Assembly: GCF_001436375.1 (NCBI RefSeq) | Contig: NZ_AZGA01000015.1 | Coordinates: 1 to 48,006 of the forward strand | DNA from: Agrilactobacillus composti DSM 18527 = JCM 14202 | Lineage (GTDB): Bacteria; Bacillota; Bacilli; Lactobacillales; Lactobacillaceae | DNA length: 48,006 bases | Reading direction: 5' to 3' | Shown here: positions 16,458 to 23,160 of the stretch, one piece after another | Numbering within the stretch: position 1 is the stretch's first letter | Layout of the letters: every line of letters starts with the position of its first letter | The notes under the pieces: model-generated | What the model was told of the DNA's origin: nothing | The model's database searches: none | What the model saw: only the letters and a program-made list of their open reading frames with translations | Translations under genes and position numbers: made by a program

Positions 16458-17228
16458 CTAACGTAACAAATAGCCACCATCTACGGGGAGCATCACCCCG
16501 GTAACATAATCAGACGCTGAGCTGGCCAAAAAGACCATGGGACCCATTAATTCTTCAGGGACGCCCCACTCCCCAGAAGGAATATGCCCTTTTATTTCCG
16601 GTCCCCGCACGGGATCTTCTTGCAGGGGTTTGGTCATGTCCGTGCTGATATAGCCTGGTGCTAACCCGTTCACTTGAATGTGATAAGGGGCTAGCGCATC
16701 GGCATAAGCTCTAGTCAAGCCCAGAATGCCGTGCTTGCTGGCAGCATAAGGAAAGATAAATTTACCCGCCCGATAGGATTGCATGGAACCAATGTTGATG
16801 ATTTTCCCGGACTTTTGTTTGGCCATGACTTTAGCCGCGGCATGGGCTAAGAAATAGCTGGCATTTAAATTCAAATCAATGACTTTCAGCCAATCTTCGT
16901 CTTTGAAGTCCAGGACGTCATTCCGTAGCTGCATCCCGGCATTGTTCACCAAAATATCTAAATGGCCAAATTGCTTGATCACCGCGGCCACGATCTTGTC
17001 CGCTGCACCAGGTTCAGTGATGTCCTGTTGTAAAAAAGCAATTTGTTGGCCATTGGCTTCAACTGCTGTTTGCACCTCAGCCCAGCCATCGCGCTTGCGA
17101 CTGACCACAAAAATATCCGCCCCATAAATCGATAGGGCGATGGCATAATATTTGCCCAAGCCCTTGGCTCCCCCAGTAATTAAAGCTACTTTATTTTTCA
17201 ATGAAAAACTATCACGATTAAATATCAT
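16458..17228 (-). CDS. idnO: Gluconate 5-dehydrogenase-like SDR
   Basis: 256 aa classical short-chain dehydrogenase. It has TGGAKGLG (18-25), NNAG (95-98) and the catalytic Ser148, Tyr161, Lys165. INIGSMQS and IQVNGLAPGYISTDMTK resemble E. coli IdnO more than KduD, though KduD (ketodeoxygluconate dehydrogenase) is the main alternative. It would reduce 5-keto-D-gluconate to D-gluconate in the cytoplasm. ATG at 17228 is chosen with AAAGGAAG 9 bp upstream; an in-frame TTG lies three codons earlier. It follows the idnD-like gene by 15 bp, and that pairing supports the assignment. Confidence 0.75.
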   Translation of the reverse strand: MIFNRDSFSLKNKVALITGGAKGLGKYYAIALSIYGADIFVVSRKRDGWAEVQTAVEANGQQIAFLQQDITEPGAADKIVAAVIKQFGHLDILVNNAGMQLRNDVLDFKDEDWLKVIDLNLNASYFLAHAAAKVMAKQKSGKIINIGSMQSYRAGKFIFPYAASKHGILGLTRAYADALAPYHIQVNGLAPGYISTDMTKPLQEDPVRGPEIKGHIPSGEWGVPEELMGPMVFLASSASDYVTGVMLPVDGGYLLR

Positions 17229-17243
17229 TGTTTTCAACTTCCT

Positions 17244-18257
17244 TTACATTTCAATAAGTACTTTGGCCGATTGATTACTGTCCTTGGCCACTGCAAATGC
17301 CTCTGCATAATCGGCAGCCTTGAATACCTGAGTCACCACATTTTTGATGGCCGCATTTTGGGAAAGAATCTGTAAAGCTTGATCAATTTCGTCTTTAAAG
17401 CGGAAACTGCCCTTGTAAGTCAATTCTTTGCCATTAATTGATGACATGTTAACGGCTATATTTTGGTCCAGCATCATACCCACTTGAATAATGGTGCCAC
17501 CTAAAGCGGCGGCCTTAAAAGCGGCACTAATCGCTGGGGCAGCCCCAGAACATTCCAAAATAACATCATACGTATTAGCTGGTAACTTGGCTTGGCTAAC
17601 ATTGATCACGTCAGTTGCCCCTAAATCCTTGGCCCGTTGCAAAGGCGCGTCTAACACATCAGACACCGTCACGCTACTGGCGCCCAAGGTCAATGCCCCA
17701 CCGGCAGCTAGTAACCCAATGGGCCCGGCACCGGAAACTAAGACTTTCTTAGCCTTGACACCACCGGCCAAGGTAATGGCATGCAATCCCACAGCTAAGG
17801 GCTCCGCTAAGGCAGCCGTTTCTAGGGACACATTATCTGGGACAAGCCGAATTTGATCCGGCCGTACTGCCATTTTAGTCACCATGCCGCCTTGGGTATG
17901 GGGCAAATACTGAGCCGACCCTAAATAACGACCATTGGGCCAAATCTCCGGTTGATCCGGTAAATTTACCTGAGGTTCCCCAAATGTGGCCGGATGCACC
18001 GTGATTTTGGCACCTTTGGGTATTGTTTGGTCATTAACGACAACCGCTTCGTCCAAAATACCACTAACTTCATGGCCAGGAATTAATGGTTCGCGAATAA
18101 CCGATTGGCCCACTGAGCCATCGGCCAAATAATGTAGATCAGAACCACAGATGCCGATAAATTTAGGACTAATAGTCACTTGCTTATCTGTAGGAGCCAC
18201 TTCAGGGACATCTTTAAGTGCTATTTTGCCTTTACCAGAAATAACAATTGCTTTCAT
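17244..18257 (-). CDS. idnD: L-idonate 5-dehydrogenase-like zinc alcohol dehydrogenase
   Basis: 337 aa medium-chain dehydrogenase. Catalytic zinc ligands are Cys37 (GICGSDLHY), His62-Glu63 (PGHEV) and Glu152 (LAEPLAV); the NAD site is GAGPIG (176-181). YLGSAQYLPHTQGG and GKELTYKGSFRFKDE match E. coli IdnD segments. The loop that normally carries the four cysteines of the structural zinc (about 88-112) has none, so that zinc is lost. It would oxidise L-idonate to 5-ketogluconate, feeding idnO. GGGAGG precedes the ATG. It is divergent from the LacI gene at 18437. A sorbitol-type polyol remains a possible substrate. Confidence 0.75.
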   Translation of the reverse strand: MKAIVISGKGKIALKDVPEVAPTDKQVTISPKFIGICGSDLHYLADGSVGQSVIREPLIPGHEVSGILDEAVVVNDQTIPKGAKITVHPATFGEPQVNLPDQPEIWPNGRYLGSAQYLPHTQGGMVTKMAVRPDQIRLVPDNVSLETAALAEPLAVGLHAITLAGGVKAKKVLVSGAGPIGLLAAGGALTLGASSVTVSDVLDAPLQRAKDLGATDVINVSQAKLPANTYDVILECSGAAPAISAAFKAAALGGTIIQVGMMLDQNIAVNMSSINGKELTYKGSFRFKDEIDQALQILSQNAAIKNVVTQVFKAADYAEAFAVAKDSNQSAKVLIEM

Positions 18258-18272
18258 AATGAACCTCCCAAT

Positions 18273-18286
18273 TGTAACCGCTTACC
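18273..18286. promoter_or_regulatory. cre-like site upstream of idnD
   Basis: TGTAACCGCTTACC fits TGNAANCGNNNNCA except the last base. It abuts the 28-bp palindrome and lies 16 bp from the idnD start. Confidence 0.55.
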
Positions 18287-18314
18287 ATTTTAGGTGTATC
18301 GATACACCTAAAAT
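18287..18314. promoter_or_regulatory. 28-bp perfect palindrome, operator of the divergent LacI regulator
   Basis: Each arm reads ATTTTAGGTGTATC from the outside in, and the two arms are exact reverse complements with no spacer. It lies between idnD and the LacI gene at 18437, the usual place for a shared operator. Confidence 0.85.
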
Positions 18315-18370
18315 ATAAATCAGCTGACGCGATTTGTCAATCACTACGATTACCATAGTGCCCGTTGAAT

Positions 18371-18384
18371 TGTAATTGCTTTCA
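18371..18384. promoter_or_regulatory. cre-like site upstream of the idn LacI regulator
   Basis: TGTAATTGCTTTCA matches the CcpA box pattern with one change (T for the central C). It is about 53 bp before the start codon. Confidence 0.4.
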
Positions 18385-18436
18385 AATTGCTTTAAACTCA
18401 ATTTAATATAAACAATGATTATAAGAGGTTTTTTTA

Positions 18437-19429
18437 ATGGAAAATGTAACGATTGCCGACGTGGCGAAAGCTGCTGGGGTTTCAGTCACCACGGTTTCCC
18501 GTTTTATCAATCAAAACTATGGCAAAATGAGCCCGGCAACCAAATCAAAAATCGAAAATGTGATTCAAAAACTCAATTATCACCCTTCTGCTTCCGCCCG
18601 GGGGATGCGGACCAAACGCTCCAACTTAATCGGCGTGGTGGTCGGCGATATTTCGAATGTTTTTTCCTCACGTTTATTTAGTGGCATTTATGATATCTTG
18701 CAACCTCAAAATTATAGTGTGTTGTTGCTAAACGCCAACAACTCGGCCACAGAAGAAACCAAGGGTATTGATCGCCTGTTGGAACAACAAATTGACGGTT
18801 TAATTATTCAACCCAGTCAAAATGATTTTAACAATTATCAATTTATCACGGCCGCTGACATCCCCTTTGTAACGGTGGATCGTTATTTACAAAACCAGCC
18901 CCAGACTATTCGCAAAGTAACAACGAATAATTTGCAAGCCAGCCAGCAGACTGCTGCGGAGTTGTTGCAGGCGGGCTATCAGCGCTTTATTTTAATCAGC
19001 GACTTAGCTGTTCCTACTTCGGCTCAGATTCCGCGAATCGCCGGGTTTTCCGCACTGACCAACAATATAACCACGCTTAATGTGGCCAATCATCCTGATA
19101 GCTGGCTGACCGCTCAGCTTCAGCAGTTGTTGCCTGAGGTGACTGAAAAAACAGTAATCGTGTCTTTGATGGGTCCCTTATTATTCAAAGCCTTGGCTAG
19201 TTTGCGTCAGCTGAACATTACTTTTCCAGATCAGGTTGGCTTAATTAGTTTTGACGACTGGAATTGGGCCCAATTTGTCAATAATGGCATCGATTTGATT
19301 CAACAAGACCCCTTTAAAATGGGGCAAAGTGCCGCCAAAGCCTTACTGGCCACGATGCAAAAACAGCCTTCAGTCAACTCGAATACCATTACCATTCCCG
19401 CGCAACGAATCAAGGGACATTCTCTATAA
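18437..19429 (+). CDS. LacI-family regulator divergent from idnD-idnO
   Basis: 330 aa. The helix-turn-helix is VTIADVAKAAGVSVTTVSRF, followed by a KdgR/GntR-like effector domain (SNLIGVVVGDISNVFSSRLFSGI; GLISFDDWNWAQFVNNGIDLIQQDPFKMG). That C-terminal FDDWxWA pattern recurs in LacI proteins sensing sugar acids, which fits control of idonate/gluconate genes. AGAGG precedes the ATG. It probably binds the palindrome at 18287-18314 and so controls both directions. Confidence 0.87.
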   Translation: MENVTIADVAKAAGVSVTTVSRFINQNYGKMSPATKSKIENVIQKLNYHPSASARGMRTKRSNLIGVVVGDISNVFSSRLFSGIYDILQPQNYSVLLLNANNSATEETKGIDRLLEQQIDGLIIQPSQNDFNNYQFITAADIPFVTVDRYLQNQPQTIRKVTTNNLQASQQTAAELLQAGYQRFILISDLAVPTSAQIPRIAGFSALTNNITTLNVANHPDSWLTAQLQQLLPEVTEKTVIVSLMGPLLFKALASLRQLNITFPDQVGLISFDDWNWAQFVNNGIDLIQQDPFKMGQSAAKALLATMQKQPSVNSNTITIPAQRIKGHSL

Positions 19430-19450
19430 ATATTTATCGATTAACAAACT

Positions 19451-19486
19451 ATATTTATTGATAAACAATAAATATCATGCTATGAT
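19451..19486 (+). promoter_or_regulatory. Promoter of the DUF2975 operon with inverted repeat over the -35 box
   Basis: TTGATA (19458-19463) and TATGAT (19481-19486) are 17 bp apart. A perfect 10-bp inverted repeat (ATATTTATTG ... CAATAAATAT, 19451-19475, 5-nt loop) overlaps the -35 box. It is a plausible operator for the Cro-type regulator at 20529. Confidence 0.65.
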
Positions 19487-19519
19487 TGCTTTAAAAATAG
19501 GCGGGAGTCTGAACAAGCA

Positions 19520-19999
19520 ATGAAAATCCGCACGTTGTTCTTAAAAAGTGTCTTGATTGGCGTTAGTATCATTGTCTTATTATTCGCAATCTTTATCTTT
19601 CCCCATATCCCAAGTGTTGTTCATCAAGCTTATCCCAGTATTACTTGGGAACGTTTTGTCTTTAGCGGTAGTTTATATGGTTCTGCCCTTTGTTTTTACA
19701 CTGCGGCAGTTTATGCTTGGCGCATTTTAAGCCTAATTGACCAGCACGCTGTTTTTTCCGGTCAAACTCTCAAAGCGCTGACAGCAATCAAATACCTTAC
19801 CAGTGGCATGGGCTGTTGTTACTTACTGTTATTACCAATGGTTTATCACATTGCCCGTATCACCAACGCTCCGAAAATGCCCCTCATGGTTTTAGCAGTA
19901 GCACTGGTGCCCTTTATTTGTGCCGTTGTGGCCGCTATTTTAAAAAATCTTTTCAAACAAGCGATAACCATGAAGCTGGAAAATCAACGTATTATCTAG
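19520..19999 (+). CDS. DUF2975 membrane protein (copy 1)
   Basis: 159 aa with four predicted membrane segments and the DUF2975 layout, including RILSLIDQHAVFSGQTLKALTAIKYLTSG between segments 2 and 3. Function unknown. GGGAG lies 12 bp upstream of the ATG. It is followed by a paralogue of identical length and a YozG-like regulator; the DUF2975 plus YozG pairing is also seen in Bacillus subtilis (yoaS-yozG). A role in membrane stress sensing would be a guess. Confidence 0.78.
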   Translation: MKIRTLFLKSVLIGVSIIVLLFAIFIFPHIPSVVHQAYPSITWERFVFSGSLYGSALCFYTAAVYAWRILSLIDQHAVFSGQTLKALTAIKYLTSGMGCCYLLLLPMVYHIARITNAPKMPLMVLAVALVPFICAVVAAILKNLFKQAITMKLENQRII

Positions 20000-20040
20000 C
20001 CGTTAATTAATCGTCAACTAGTCAGGAGTTGGTTTGGTCC

Positions 20041-20520
20041 ATGAAAATTCAAACGTTGTTTTTAAAAATTGCTTTAGTTGCACTTGGCGTGGTTGTTTTA
20101 TTATTTTGCCTATTCGCCTTTCCCCGAATTCCCGGCGCACTTATCCGGGAATATCCCCATATTGGTTTAGAACGGCCGCTATTTATGGTGGGGCTGTACG
20201 GCTCAGCCCTGTTCTTTTACGTGGCTGAATTTCATGCCTTTCATATCCTGCAATTGGTGGACCGTAATGATGTGTTCTCCGGTAAAGCCCTTCAAGCAAT
20301 TGCCACGATCAAACACGTCATCTTTGCCATGGGAATTTGCTACTTGGCATTTCTCCCCTTAATTTATCGCGTGGCTGACTACGAAGATGCCCCGGGCCTG
20401 ATTTTAATCGGCGGTGCAGTAGTCCTCGTTCCTTTTACCATCTCGGTTTTTGCGGCTATCTTGGAAAAACTTCTAAAGAAAGCAACGGCCATCAACCTTG
20501 AAAATCAATACACAGTGTGA
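20041..20520 (+). CDS. DUF2975 membrane protein (copy 2)
   Basis: 159 aa with four predicted membrane segments. It is a tandem paralogue of the preceding gene, sharing MKIxTLFLK at the start, LDR/IDQ-type loop FHILQLVDRNDVFSGKALQAIATIKH, and a common C-terminal KATAINLENQ. I chose the ATG at 20041; AGGAG lies 12 bp upstream, and the frame extends to a TTG abutting it. Function unknown. Tandem divergent copies could form a heteromer. Confidence 0.78.
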   Translation: MKIQTLFLKIALVALGVVVLLFCLFAFPRIPGALIREYPHIGLERPLFMVGLYGSALFFYVAEFHAFHILQLVDRNDVFSGKALQAIATIKHVIFAMGICYLAFLPLIYRVADYEDAPGLILIGGAVVLVPFTISVFAAILEKLLKKATAINLENQYTV

Positions 20521-20528
20521 GGGTCATC

Positions 20529-20738
20529 ATGGCAATTATTGTAAATCTAGATGTGATGCTAGCTAAGCGTAAAATGTCCGTCACTGAATTATCAACCCAA
20601 GTTGGTATCACCATGGCTAATATTTCTATTCTCAAAACTGGTAAAGCTAAAGCTATCCGCTTCTCCACTCTTGATAAAATTTGTCGTGCTCTGGAGTGCC
20701 AACCTGGCGATATTTTAGAATTTAACGACACTGAATAA
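20529..20738 (+). CDS. Cro/C1-type small regulator, YozG family
   Basis: 69 aa, essentially one helix-turn-helix: IIVNLDVMLAKRKMSVTELSTQVGI then a recognition helix in TMANISILKTGKAKAIRFSTL. The tail CQPGDILEF is typical of the YozG group. ATG at 20529 is 8 bp after the DUF2975 stop; GAGGG overlaps that stop. It probably regulates its own operon through the inverted repeat at 19451-19475. The partner membrane proteins may control its activity. Confidence 0.85.
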   Translation: MAIIVNLDVMLAKRKMSVTELSTQVGITMANISILKTGKAKAIRFSTLDKICRALECQPGDILEFNDTE

Positions 20739-20785
20739 TTGATAACTTTAAAACTCAGGCGATATATGTTCTTTTCATAATCTTC

Positions 20786-20841
20786 AAACTAAATCAAGCC
20801 ACCAACTTTGTCGTACCTGAGTTGGTGGCTTGATTTAGTTT
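20786..20841. terminator. Very strong hairpin between convergent genes
   Basis: A 21-bp perfect stem (AAACTAAATCAAGCCACCAAC and its complement) with a 14-nt loop lies between the YozG-like gene and the convergent IIC gene. Neither side has a long T run, but both arms end in AGTTT. It probably stops transcription from both sides. Confidence 0.7.
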
Positions 20842-20853
20842 GTTCGTATTACA

Positions 20854-22239
20854 TTAATGCTTGGCAGCTGAAGCAGTCACTTCACTGTGCTTTGGATCAT
20901 TAAGATTATCCTTGGCAATTTTTTGCCGGTTATAAAGCATCAATGCCAATGTCACAAGACTAACAATAATTGGTCCGATGATGTTTAAATTCACACTAAA
21001 TTGATAGACGATCCAGGCTAAGGGACTAGCAGCAAAATCAATGCTAGCAACTGAATGGGTCCCTGCTGGAATTAAATTGGCTTGCACCATGTGGACTGCT
21101 TTGGTAAAAATAGTTGCTAAGGTCGTTGCTGAAAGAACACCCAACACTAGACTGACTAAACCCACGATAAACGAGCGTAAAACATTCCCCTTTGTGTAAG
21201 GCAAAACCAATGGGAAAATGTAAATCAATCCGGATAAACTTGCCAAGGGTAAAAATTCATTCCCTGGTACAACCACGGATAGAAACAGAATTGTTGGTAC
21301 CAACAATAACGACACAACTAACGTCGTTGGATGCCCAATGACTAAGGCGGGGGTCATTCCAATACTGAAGGTTCGACCAGAAAACCGTTTTTTGATTAGT
21401 TCTTGAGAACGTTTCGAAATCGGATTCAAGCCTTCAATAAACAAACTGGTAATTCTGGGAATCAATACCATCACGGCACTTAAAATAATTCCGAGTTGTA
21501 AAACCTTGGAAACAGGATAGCGAGCTAGAAAACCTAATAAGATACCAATGATAACACCCAATAAAATCGGGTCGCCCAAAATACCAAATTTTTTCTTTAG
21601 CTTATCCGCATCAAAATCAATTTTATTCAATCCAGGAATACGTTCAATCAACCAGTTGACGCCAATGGCAAAAGGAATGAAACTAACACAAAACGCCTGG
21701 GGTAGCGAAATCCCTTTTAGATCAGGGCCATAAAAAGCTTCAACTTTCTTTTGTGACCGATCGGCACCCACCAATGTGACAATAATGGTGATAATTACGG
21801 CAAAGGCACCCCATAAAAAGCTGTTCGTAGCGATGGAAACTAATGAACCAATAAACGCAAAATGCCAGTAATTCCATAAATCAATGTTCAAAGTTTGTGT
21901 GGTTTTAGTCAGCAACATCAAGATATTAATTGCCAATCCCAAGGGAATGATAATCGCACCAACCTGAGTCCCAAAGGCAACTGTGGAAGCGGCTGGCCAA
22001 CCTATATCCAATGTATAAAGATGCAACTTATAGATCTTAACCATGGCATTAACAGCTGGTCCCAAGTTATCTGCTAACAGTTTGGTAATCACACTTAAAC
22101 CAACAAACCCCACACCAACAGATAAGCCAGATTTAATCGACTTCCCAGGCCCCATCCCTAACAGCAAGCCAAAAACAATAAAGATAATTGGCATCATGAC
22201 ACTGGCACCTAAAGACATTATGTAACTAATGACACCCAT
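20854..22239 (-). CDS. Orphan galactitol-type PTS EIIC (GatC family)
   Basis: 461 aa, about ten or more membrane segments. Family features: MPIIFIVFGLLLGMGPGKSIKSGL near the start, GFVGLSVITKLLADNLGPA and the internal MTPALVIGHPT. No EIIA, EIIB or sugar-phosphate dehydrogenase gene adjoins it, so it must borrow partners encoded elsewhere or carry out non-PTS transport. ATG at 22239 is chosen with GGGAGG 7 bp upstream; an in-frame TTG lies just before. A promoter with an overlapping cre site (22335-22373) indicates CcpA control. Confidence 0.85.
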   Translation of the reverse strand: MGVISYIMSLGASVMMPIIFIVFGLLLGMGPGKSIKSGLSVGVGFVGLSVITKLLADNLGPAVNAMVKIYKLHLYTLDIGWPAASTVAFGTQVGAIIIPLGLAINILMLLTKTTQTLNIDLWNYWHFAFIGSLVSIATNSFLWGAFAVIITIIVTLVGADRSQKKVEAFYGPDLKGISLPQAFCVSFIPFAIGVNWLIERIPGLNKIDFDADKLKKKFGILGDPILLGVIIGILLGFLARYPVSKVLQLGIILSAVMVLIPRITSLFIEGLNPISKRSQELIKKRFSGRTFSIGMTPALVIGHPTTLVVSLLLVPTILFLSVVVPGNEFLPLASLSGLIYIFPLVLPYTKGNVLRSFIVGLVSLVLGVLSATTLATIFTKAVHMVQANLIPAGTHSVASIDFAASPLAWIVYQFSVNLNIIGPIIVSLVTLALMLYNRQKIAKDNLNDPKHSEVTASAAKH

Positions 22240-22334
22240 AAAATAACCTCCCAAAACTAAATTGTAGTGCTGAAGATAATGGCAAAATATTTCTATATAA
22301 GAAATGATAATCCCTTAAAAGAAATTTCAACTGA

Positions 22335-22373
22335 AGTATAGCGCTTTCTCGAACAAATTTGCAAGCGATTTCA
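22335..22373 (-). promoter_or_regulatory. Promoter and cre site of the orphan gatC gene
   Basis: On the minus strand TTGCAA (22364-22359) and TATACT (22340-22335) are 18 bp apart. TGCAAGCGATTTCA (22360-22373) matches the cre pattern TGNAANCGNNNNCA in full and overlaps the -35 box, as expected for repression. Confidence 0.75.
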
Positions 22374-22386
22374 CAAACAAAATAAA

Positions 22387-22417
22387 AAAGAAAGCTCATA
22401 ATATAGTAGCTTTCTTT
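22387..22417 (-). terminator. Second terminator behind the maltose cluster
   Basis: AAAGAAAGCT pairs with AGCTTTCTTT; on the minus strand the stem is followed by TTTTTTATTTT (counting its own 3' arm). It backs up the terminator at 22431-22467. Confidence 0.75.
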
Positions 22418-22430
22418 AGCCTAACCGTAG

Positions 22431-22467
22431 AAAAAAACCGCTGACCCAGCAATTGCCAAGTCAACGG
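22431..22467 (-). terminator. First terminator behind the maltose cluster
   Basis: On the minus strand CCGTTGACTTGGC pairs with GCTGGGTCAGCGG (G-U pairs included), followed by seven T residues. It starts 10 bp after the pgmB stop. Confidence 0.85.
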
Positions 22468-22476
22468 TCAATGAAA

Positions 22477-23160
22477 CTAATCTTTCAATTGCGCTTTAAA
22501 TTTGATATTTTCCAGCGTCAGACGACTGGTATCTCTGAATACCACATCAGCGGCACTTAGTAAGTCAGCATCCCCGATGCCAATGGAAAATTCCCCGGCA
22601 CCATTTATCGCTGCGATCCCGGCAACGGCATCTTCCACGCCAGCCACTTGGGCCACAGGCAACCCTAATAATTCGGCGGATTTCACAAAAATCTCCGGAT
22701 CAGGTTTGCCATGATGCAATGTGTTAGGATCCACCACGCCCACAAACTTATTAGCTAACCCCAATTTATCTAAAATTAAGGGGGCATTTTTAGAGGCTGA
22801 GGCAATTGCCATTTTGTAATGTTCCCGCTGTAATTCTGCCAAAAAATCCGAAATACCTGGCAAAATATCATCGGGGGTCAAAGTGGCGATCAAAGCTTGG
22901 TAACGGTCATTTTTTTGTTGGGCTAATTTCTCTTTTTCAGCTTGGGAATAATCATTTTCATGACCTCCAGCTTTTAAGATCAACTCTAAAGATGCCATCC
23001 GGCTGATGCCCCGCAGGCTATCAGCTAGGTCTTGGGTCCAAGGTGTGCCGACCTTATCGGCAGTTTGGCGCCAGGCCTGGCCGTGAAAACGAGCGGTATC
23101 TGTAATGACCCCATCTAAATCAAAGGCAAAACCTTTTACATCTGTAAACTTCATGGTCAT
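22477..23160 (-). CDS. pgmB: Beta-phosphoglucomutase
   Basis: 227 aa HAD-superfamily enzyme. The nucleophile lies in GFAFDLDGVITDT (first Asp), with the cap containing SLRGISRMASLELIL, and later SASKNAP, GKPDPEIF and GVEDAVAGI motifs. It converts beta-glucose 1-phosphate from maltose phosphorylase into glucose 6-phosphate. It overlaps the mapA stop by 4 bp (ATGA), with GGGAGG upstream. ATG at 23154 is an alternative start. Last gene of the maltose cluster. Confidence 0.95.
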   Translation of the reverse strand: MTMKFTDVKGFAFDLDGVITDTARFHGQAWRQTADKVGTPWTQDLADSLRGISRMASLELILKAGGHENDYSQAEKEKLAQQKNDRYQALIATLTPDDILPGISDFLAELQREHYKMAIASASKNAPLILDKLGLANKFVGVVDPNTLHHGKPDPEIFVKSAELLGLPVAQVAGVEDAVAGIAAINGAGEFSIGIGDADLLSAADVVFRDTSRLTLENIKFKAQLKD

